Shown here: one piece after another, positions 58,990 through 64,000 of the stretch | How the letters are laid out: each line of letters starts with the position of its first letter | Numbering within the stretch: position 1 is the stretch's first letter | Assembly (NCBI RefSeq): GCF_026540855.1 | Contig: NZ_JALNUP010000001.1 | Coordinates: 62,001 to 126,000, forward strand | DNA: 64,000 nucleotides | DNA from: Sphingomonas sp. GC_Shp_5 | GTDB lineage: Bacteria; Pseudomonadota; Alphaproteobacteria; Sphingomonadales; Sphingomonadaceae | Direction of reading: 5' to 3' | Position numbers and translations under genes: made by a program | The notes under the pieces: model-generated | The model's database searches: none | What the model was told of the DNA's origin: nothing | The model's input: the letters and a program-made list of their open reading frames with translations, nothing else

Positions 58990-59403
58990 ATGGATGAAGG
59001 CGCCGATCTGAAGGGCATCCAGGAGGTCGCCGAGTTCCTCGGCGTCACGCCGCGGACGCTGCGCTTCTACGAGGACAAGGGGCTGATCGAGCCGTGCCGG
59101 ATCGGCACCACGCGGGTCTATCGGCGCCGCGAGGTCGCGCGCATGCAGCTCATCCTACGCGGCAAGCGGCTCGGCTTTTCGCTCAAGGAAATCGAGGAGT
59201 TCCTCGACCTCTACGATGCCGATCCGCAGCATCTCGAACAGATGCGCGCACTCGCCGCGCGCTGCCGCGAGCGGATCGAGGAGTTCGAGCAACACCGCAT
59301 CGCGCTCGACCAGACCATCGCCGAGCTCGCCAAGATCGAAGCCGAGGCGCTGGAGCGCGTCCGGGCCGATGGCCAAGCGACGAGGAAGGCGGCGAGCGGC
59401 TGA
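58990..59403 (+). CDS. MerR family transcriptional regulator (LiuR-like)
   Basis: The 137-residue protein starts at the ATG 58990, preceded by GAGG at 8 nt; an in-frame GTG at 58972 is less likely. The winged HTH reads GIQEVAEFLGVTPRTLRFYEDKGLIEPCRIGTTRVYRRREVARMQLILRGKRLGFSLKEIEEFL. It is followed by a coiled-coil dimerisation helix and has no metal-binding Cys set at the C-terminus. It resembles LiuR-type MerR proteins that sense acyl-CoA-type or amino acid catabolite signals. Its likely site is the divergent thiolase/synthetase promoter. Confidence 0.9.
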   Translation: MDEGADLKGIQEVAEFLGVTPRTLRFYEDKGLIEPCRIGTTRVYRRREVARMQLILRGKRLGFSLKEIEEFLDLYDADPQHLEQMRALAARCRERIEEFEQHRIALDQTIAELAKIEAEALERVRADGQATRKAASG

Positions 59404-59421
59404 CCGGTCCGCCGCCACACT

Positions 59422-59517
59422 CGTCATCCTGAACTTGTTTCAGGATCCATGGCCAGCACTGCCCGCGGGCGTGCAGGTCCGGTGGGTCATGGATGCTGAA
59501 ACAAGTTCAGCATGACG
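59422..59517. repeat. REP-like palindrome, family C
   Basis: Left arm CGTCATCCTGAACTTGTTTC, right arm GAAACAAGTTCAGCATGACG, near-perfect inverted copies around a GC-rich centre. A different arm sequence from families A and B. It follows the MerR gene. Confidence 0.85.
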
Positions 59518-59567
59518 GGCGGAGAGGCTAGGCTTCCGCGATTGACCACGTTGGCGAAAGCTTCACG

Positions 59568-59741
59568 ATGCGTACGCGCCTCAGCATCTGCGCCCGCAAA
59601 CAGCGTTATGCGAGCGCGGCCGATGCGCTGGTCGTCGCCCACGCGGCCGCTTACCCGCTGCGCCCCTACCGATGTGACCGCTGTCAGCGCTTCCATCTCA
59701 CCAGCCGCACGAAGGGCAAGCGCCCGCCGCAGCCGACCTAG
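59568..59741 (+). CDS. Small CxxC hypothetical protein, 57 residues
   Basis: The frame MRTRLSICARKQRYASAADA... ends in YPLRPYRCDRCQRFHLTSRTKGKRPPQPT. The tail has a CDRC pair next to a His-rich and basic segment, as in a zinc-binding or nucleic-acid-contacting hook; the first Cys (LSICARK) could be a third ligand. The ribosome site is weak. It lies between a family-C palindrome and def. I believe similar small proteins occur in sphingomonads, but I name no family. Confidence 0.55.
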   Translation: MRTRLSICARKQRYASAADALVVAHAAAYPLRPYRCDRCQRFHLTSRTKGKRPPQPT

Positions 59742-59906
59742 CCGGCCAGGTCCGTCGCTTGCCCTTCCGTTCGGCTCGAGCGACGTCGAGAAACAGGGCC
59801 GGTGTCGGACGAGGTCTATCGATGGTGCCTGAACGACTGGACAGGCGAGCGTTCACCAATCCCCGCTCGCTTGACGACCTCCGGCCCACATCCTAGCTGG
59901 ACCGCC

Positions 59907-60431
59907 ATGGCCGTTCTCCCCATCGTCGAAGTCCCCGACGCGCGTCTTCGTGTCGTCTCCAAGCCCGTCGAGGCCGTCACCGACGCCACGCGTGCGATCG
60001 TCGCCGACATGATCGACACCATGTACGACGCCCATGGCATCGGCCTTGCCGCGATCCAGGTCGGCATCGACCAGCGCATCCTCGTGATCGATCTCCAAGA
60101 AGAGCAGGGCGAGGACGAAAAGCCGGTCCGCGACCCCCACGCTTATATCAATCCCGAGATCCTCGAGCTCAGCGACGAGACCTCCACCTACAACGAAGGC
60201 TGCCTGTCGATCCCCGAGCAATATGCCGAGGTGTCACGGCCCGCCCGCTGCCGGGTGAAGTGGCTGGACGAGCAGGGCGAGGCGCACGAGCGCGAACTCG
60301 ACGGCCTGCTCGCAACCTGCATGCAGCACGAGATCGACCATCTCAACGGTGTCCTGTTCATTGATCATGTCAGCCGGTTGAAGCGCGACATGCTGCTGAA
60401 GAAGCTGGCGAAAACCCGCAAGGCCGGTTGA
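59907..60431 (+). CDS. def: Peptide deformylase
   Basis: The 174-residue enzyme has the three PDF motifs: [23 protein letters not shown] and [12 protein letters not shown], with the Cys and two His residues that bind iron and the catalytic Glu. The open frame extends 35 codons upstream, but the ATG at 59907 is where homology begins. It removes the formyl group from nascent peptides at the ribosome. No fmt follows; instead a palindrome and rmuC. Confidence 0.97.
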   Translation: MAVLPIVEVPDARLRVVSKPVEAVTDATRAIVADMIDTMYDAHGIGLAAIQVGIDQRILVIDLQEEQGEDEKPVRDPHAYINPEILELSDETSTYNEGCLSIPEQYAEVSRPARCRVKWLDEQGEAHERELDGLLATCMQHEIDHLNGVLFIDHVSRLKRDMLLKKLAKTRKAG

Positions 60432-60463
60432 TCGGGGGCGGCCAAGTCGCCCCACCTACTTCC

Positions 60464-60545
60464 GTCACCCCAGCGAAAGCTGGGGTCTCCTCGAGGCCAC
60501 GCCAACTCCACCCCAGGGGAGATGCCAGCTTCCGCTGGCATGACG
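60464..60545. repeat. REP-like palindrome, family A, copy 5
   Basis: Left arm CGTCACCCCAGCGAAAGCTG, right arm CCAGCTTCCGCTGGCATGACG-like copy inverted around the centre. It lies between def and rmuC in a 282-bp gap that holds no other recognisable feature apart from the rmuC start region. Confidence 0.8.
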
Positions 60546-60713
60546 ATGAGGGGCGACCTCCACCGCAAAAGCCGGAATCCCGCCTCAAATTTCCCCTGTC
60601 CTACACGCTGCGTTCGATCTATGTTCCCCGCCGCCGGCGGCAGCACGCCGCTCCCGGCCGGCGCCGCGCTCCATGGGCGATATGCGCGAAGTTAGACAAG
60701 TTTGGGGATTGAA

Positions 60714-62156
60714 GTGGGCCAGTTGATCATCGTCGCCATCCTCGCCGCGGTCGCCGGCCTGCTGATCGGCTGGCTGCTCGCCAGCCGCCGCAACGGCACG
60801 CTCGCCGCCGATCTCGCGGTTGCCCAGACCCGCGCCGCCGACGCCGATCTCGCCCGCCAGGCCCGCGACGCGGTGGAGCGCGAGCGCAACGAGGCGATGC
60901 GCGAGGTTGCGAGCCTGCGCGCCCAGAATGCCGAGCGCGCCCTGGTCGCCGATCGCCTGCGCGTCGATCTCGACTCCACCCGCGCCGATCGCGACGCCTC
61001 GCGCACCGACTATGCGACGCTCAAGGCACAGGGCGAGGCGTTCGAGGCGCGGCTGATCGAGCTGCGCGAGGCCAAGGAGGTGATGGCCGCGCAGTTCGGC
61101 GACGTCGCCAACAAGCTGCTCAGCGACGCACAGAAGGCGTTCCTCGAGCGCGCCGATGCCCGCTTCAAACAGTCGGAGGAGCTTGCTGGGCAAAACCTCA
61201 AGTCGATGCTTCAGCCGGTCAACGATCGCCTGCTCCGCTACGAAGAGGGCGTCGCCAAGGTCGAGGCCGAGCGGCGCGACGCGTTCGGCGATCTCAAGGG
61301 CCAGATCGAGCAGATGCGGCTCGGCCAGGAGCGGGTGTCCGGCGAGGCCGCCAAGCTGGTCAACGCGCTGCGCAACGCCCCCAAGGCACGCGGCCGCTGG
61401 GGCGAGCAGCAGCTGCGCAACGTGCTCGAGACCTGCGGTCTCGCCGAGCACACCGATTTCGCGATGGAGGTCAGCGTCTCGGACGGCGAGGGCGGTCGCC
61501 TCCGCCCTGACGCGATCGTCCGCGTGCCCGGCGGCAAGTCGCTGATCATCGATGCCAAGGTCTCGCTCAACGCCTATCAGGACGCGTTCGGTGCGGTCGA
61601 CGACAGCGAGCGGCTCGCTGGCCTCGTCGCCCATGCGGCGTCGATGCGCGCCCACGTCAACGGCCTCGGCAACAAGAGCTATTGGCAGCAGTTCGAGGAT
61701 TCGCCCGAATATGTCGTGATGTTCGTCCCCGGCGAGCATTTCCTCTCCGCCGCGCTCGAGCATGATCCGACATTGTGGGACTTCGCGTTCGACAAGCGCG
61801 TGCTGCTCGCGACGCCGACCAACCTCATCGCCATAGCCCGCACCGTCTCGGCAGTATGGCGTCAGGAGAAGCTCGCCAAGGAGGCGCGTGAGATCGGCAC
61901 GCTCGGCAAGGAGCTATACCAGCGGCTGGTGGTGATGGGCGGCCATGTCGCGCGGCTCGGCAAAAACCTCGATACCGCGATGGGCGCCTACAACTCGTTC
62001 GTCGGCAGCCTCGAAAGCCAGGTGCTCACCAGCGCCAAGCGGTTCGAGGCGCTCAACATCGATACCGGCGGCAAGTCGATCGAGCCGCTGCCGCTCGGCG
62101 AACAGGCGGTCCGCCCGCTCACCAAGCTCGAGGTGCTGCCCGACGCCGCGGCGTGA
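60714..62156 (+). CDS. rmuC: DNA recombination protein RmuC
   Basis: The start is taken as the GTG at 60714, with GGGGA 5 nt upstream, giving 480 residues. A single N-terminal membrane helix (LIIVAILAAVAGLLIGWLLA) precedes a long coiled coil (to about residue 210) and the RmuC nuclease-like domain. That domain has RGRWGEQQLRNVLETCGLA, KSLIIDAKVSLNAY and MFVPGEHFLSAALEHDP. RmuC limits inversions at short repeats. It converges on the methyltransferase gene, 3 bp apart. Confidence 0.93.
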   Translation: MGQLIIVAILAAVAGLLIGWLLASRRNGTLAADLAVAQTRAADADLARQARDAVERERNEAMREVASLRAQNAERALVADRLRVDLDSTRADRDASRTDYATLKAQGEAFEARLIELREAKEVMAAQFGDVANKLLSDAQKAFLERADARFKQSEELAGQNLKSMLQPVNDRLLRYEEGVAKVEAERRDAFGDLKGQIEQMRLGQERVSGEAAKLVNALRNAPKARGRWGEQQLRNVLETCGLAEHTDFAMEVSVSDGEGGRLRPDAIVRVPGGKSLIIDAKVSLNAYQDAFGAVDDSERLAGLVAHAASMRAHVNGLGNKSYWQQFEDSPEYVVMFVPGEHFLSAALEHDPTLWDFAFDKRVLLATPTNLIAIARTVSAVWRQEKLAKEAREIGTLGKELYQRLVVMGGHVARLGKNLDTAMGAYNSFVGSLESQVLTSAKRFEALNIDTGGKSIEPLPLGEQAVRPLTKLEVLPDAAA

Positions 62157-62159
62157 CGG

Positions 62160-62963
62160 TCAGCCGCGCTGCTGCTGGGCGAGCACCTCATAGGCCATCA
62201 CCGCGGTCGCCACCGCCGCGTTGAGGCTATCGGCCTTGCCGAGCATCGGGATCTTGACCAGCAGGTCGCAGGCCTCGGCGTAGTCGGCGGGCATGCCCTG
62301 CGCCTCGTTGCCGGTGAGCAGGAAGGTCGGCGCGGCGTAGCGGGCGGTGCGATAGTCGTCGCTGGTGTCGAGGCTCAGCCCCACCAGCTGTCCCGGCCCC
62401 TCGCGTAGCCAGCTCAGGAACTCGTCCCAGCCTGCGCGCACCACCGGCACGGTGAACAGCGCCCCCATGCTCGCGCGCACCGCCTCGACCGAGAAATGAT
62501 CGACCGATTCGCCGATCAGGATCAGCCCGCCCGCGCCAACCGCATCGCCGGTGCGCAGGATGGTGCCGAGATTGCCCGGATCGCGCAGCCGCTCGGCGAC
62601 CAGCCAGATCCCGGCGCTGTGCCGGTCGAGGTCGGCGAGGGTGACCTCGAACTCGTCGAACACGCCGACCACCGCCTGCGGATTGTCCTTGCCCGACAGC
62701 TTGGAAAGGATGTCCGGCGTGGTCTGGATCGACTGGCCGCCGTTGGCCTCGACATCGATCGACAGCGCGTGGACCAGCGGATGGTCGGCGCTCGCCGCGG
62801 CGTAGAACAGGGTGCGGGGCAGGCGGCCGGTCTCGCGCGCCTCGGTCAGGATCCGCAAGCCCTCGGCAAGGAACTGCCGCGCCTCGCGACGGTGGCGCTT
62901 GTCGCGCAGGTCGCGGACGTGCTTGACGAGCGGATTGGAAAAGGCGGTGATCTCACGGGGCAT
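62160..62963 (-). CDS. SpoU/TrmH family RNA 2'-O-methyltransferase
   Basis: The 267-residue protein has an N-terminal substrate-binding extension (NPLVKHVRDLRDKRHRREARQFLAEG). The SPOUT knot carries LRDPGNLGTILRTGDAVG (motif 1), LTGNEAQGMP (motif 2) and LGKADSLNAAVATAVMAYE (motif 3). It methylates a 2'-OH in rRNA or tRNA using SAM; the site is not determined by sequence alone. It starts 57 bp downstream of the HPr gene end on the same strand. Confidence 0.92.
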   Translation of the reverse strand: MPREITAFSNPLVKHVRDLRDKRHRREARQFLAEGLRILTEARETGRLPRTLFYAAASADHPLVHALSIDVEANGGQSIQTTPDILSKLSGKDNPQAVVGVFDEFEVTLADLDRHSAGIWLVAERLRDPGNLGTILRTGDAVGAGGLILIGESVDHFSVEAVRASMGALFTVPVVRAGWDEFLSWLREGPGQLVGLSLDTSDDYRTARYAAPTFLLTGNEAQGMPADYAEACDLLVKIPMLGKADSLNAAVATAVMAYEVLAQQQRG

Positions 62964-63019
62964 CGCTCGCCCCTAGCCAAGTGGCGCCGCGAGCGGAAGG
63001 CGGGGCGGCAGACGCCGGA

Positions 63020-63292
63020 TCAATCCTCGCCGAACTTAGCCTCAACCAGTTCGCACAGCGCATCCACCGCCGCCTCGGCGCCATCGCCCGCCGCACTGAT
63101 CGTGATCTCGTCGCCCATCGCCGCGCCGAGCATCATCAGCCCCATGATCGAGGTGCCGGTAACGGCGCCATCGTCCTTGCTGACCCTGACCTCGACCGGC
63201 TGGGTCGACGCCAGCGTGACGAACTTGGCGCTCGCCCGCGCGTGCAGCCCGCGCTTGTTGGTGATCAGCACCCGCCGCGTGACGTCGCTCAC
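63020..63292 (-). CDS. ptsH: HPr family phosphocarrier protein
   Basis: The 90-residue protein starts at a GTG overlapping the EIIA stop as GTGA. The active-site histidine is H17 in KRGLHARASAKF and the regulatory serine is S48 in GTSIMGLMM, which HPr kinase could phosphorylate. It is the phosphocarrier of the incomplete regulatory PTS of alphaproteobacteria. No sugar permease is in the window. Cytoplasmic; co-translated with EIIA and RapZ. Confidence 0.95.
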   Translation of the reverse strand: MSDVTRRVLITNKRGLHARASAKFVTLASTQPVEVRVSKDDGAVTGTSIMGLMMLGAAMGDEITISAAGDGAEAAVDALCELVEAKFGED

Positions 63293-63717
63293 GCCGCCGC
63301 CTCGCCGAGCACTTCCGACGCGACCGAAATATACTTGCGGCCAGCCTCGCGCGCGGCGGCGACCGCGTCGACCACCTTCATGGATTTGCGCGCCGAGCCG
63401 AGCCGGATCAGCATCGGCAGGTTCATCCCCGCGATCACCTCCACCTGGCCGCGCTGCATCAGCGAGATGGCGAGGTTCGACGGGGTGCCGCCGAACAGAT
63501 CGGTGAGCACGATCACCCCGCGTCCCGAATCGACCGCGGCGATCGCCGCTGCAATGTCCGCGCGGCGCTCCTCCATGTCATCGTCGGGGCCGATCGAAAT
63601 CGTCGCGACCCGCTCCTGCGGACCGACGACATGGATCATCGCGGTGACGAACTCTTCGGCGAGCCGCCCGTGCGTCACCAGAACAAGACCAATCATGTCA
63701 GACGCTGTTTCACTCAT
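63289..63717 (-). CDS. PTS EIIA component, mannose type
   Basis: The 142-residue EIIA(Man)-fold protein has its phosphorylated His at H16 in GLVLVTHGRLAEEF and the VLTDLFGGTPSN motif. The ATG at 63717 overlaps the rapZ stop as ATGA; an internal ATG at 63696 is also possible. It should accept phosphate from HPr. With no partner IIB/IIC here, it is likely regulatory. Neighbours are HPr and RapZ. Confidence 0.94.
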   Translation of the reverse strand: MSETASDMIGLVLVTHGRLAEEFVTAMIHVVGPQERVATISIGPDDDMEERRADIAAAIAAVDSGRGVIVLTDLFGGTPSNLAISLMQRGQVEVIAGMNLPMLIRLGSARKSMKVVDAVAAAREAGRKYISVASEVLGEAAA

Positions 63718-64000
63718 TTGCTGGCCGGCGACCCCTCGAGCGAGTCTTGCGGTGCGGCCCCCAGGTCGCGGTGGCTGATCGTGGGCGAAAATCCCGCGGC
63801 GCGCAACCGGCTGGCGAGATGCTCGGCGACATGGACCGAGCGGTGTCTCCCTCCGGTACAGCCGATCGCGACGGTAACGTACGACTTTCCCTCGGCGCGG
63901 TAGCGCGGGAGCAGCAACTCGAGCAGCCCCTCGATCTGCTGCATCGCCGCCTCATAGGCGGGGTCGGCCTGCACATAAGCGGCGACATCAGCGTCGAGCC
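63714..64000 (-). CDS. rapZ: RNase adapter protein RapZ, C-terminal part (runs off right edge)
   Basis: The open frame continues to the right edge of the window and is missing its N-terminal Walker-A half. The visible part carries DADVAAYVQADPAYEAAMQQIEGLLELL and the C-terminal signature AIGCTGGRHRSVHVAEHLA, as in RapZ/YvcJ. In E. coli, RapZ binds GlmZ/GlmY and links GlmS to PTS state; alphaproteobacterial members often sit with hprK. Its stop overlaps the EIIA start. Confidence 0.93.
   Translation of the reverse strand, partial: LDADVAAYVQADPAYEAAMQQIEGLLELLLPRYRAEGKSYVTVAIGCTGGRHRSVHVAEHLASRLRAAGFSPTISHRDLGAAPQDSLEGSPASK

Overview
The window reads as chromosomal DNA of a high-GC alphaproteobacterium, most likely a sphingomonad (Sphingomonas or a close relative). 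The pointers are high-GC coding with strong G/C at third codon positions, a CckA-type hybrid kinase, a GyrA ending in an acidic tail, a RapZ / EIIA(Man-type) / HPr string typical of the alphaproteobacterial regulatory PTS, a stand-alone Flp pilin, and many short palindromic repeats between genes. The placement is inferred from gene content; there is no rRNA here. I see no phage, transposase, CRISPR array, integron or recognisable defence island. It is a densely packed housekeeping region with accessory small genes and regulatory sites.

Layout. 1-7 kb: 5' part of a YqcI/YcgG-family gene, a GST, a dicarboxylate/amino-acid symporter, a Tat-exported M24 peptidase and alaS. 7-14 kb: a repeat-containing periplasmic protein, DUF952, gyrA, an SDR overlapping yaaA, an exported repeat protein and an Lrp/AsnC regulator whose upstream region carries a phased inverted-repeat operator. 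14.5-19 kb: an unusual histidine kinase coupled to a polysaccharide deacetylase, tRNA-Pro(TGG), a Flp pilin with two tiny membrane proteins, tRNA-Ile2(CAT) and a small lipoprotein. 19-28.9 kb: M28 peptidase, ettA, DUF899, a NYN/OST-HTH protein, greB, a lytic transglycosylase, dapA, smpB and DUF2062. 29-36.4 kb: two tandem M13 metallopeptidases, then cckA and a single-domain response regulator with a CtrA-like box between them. 36.5-41.2 kb: ilvD, a lipoprotein, nnr and an RNA (uracil-C5)-methyltransferase, overlapping end to end. 41-47 kb: inositol-phosphatase-like gene and argJ (minus strand), a TonB-like protein, a small leader-like ORF and secA.

47-59.4 kb: a lipoprotein, a 14-TM MFS exporter, and a fatty-acid uptake and beta-oxidation locus. 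On the minus strand this holds a FadL-type porin, DUF2147, acyl-CoA dehydrogenase, a FadN-type fused hydroxyacyl-CoA dehydrogenase/hydratase and a thiolase. A divergent acyl-CoA synthetase and a MerR regulator lie opposite. The thiolase side of the divergent promoter has the long 19-20 bp spacer expected of MerR targets, so the regulator plausibly controls its own neighbourhood. 59.4-64 kb: a 57-residue CxxC protein, def, rmuC, an SpoU-family methyltransferase and the HPr / EIIA / RapZ string, which runs off the right edge.

Organisation. Many neighbours overlap by 1-4 bases (ATGA, GTGA or TGATG), which implies translational coupling. At least three families of dispersed imperfect palindromes sit almost only at 3' ends or between transcription units. 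The best leads for something under-described are the secreted-looking short ORF with a hairpin before secA, the histidine kinase lacking canonical ATP-binding boxes, the CtrA-like box behind cckA, the three-half-site operator at the Lrp gene and the MerR/beta-oxidation promoter. None amounts to a clear new system on sequence alone.
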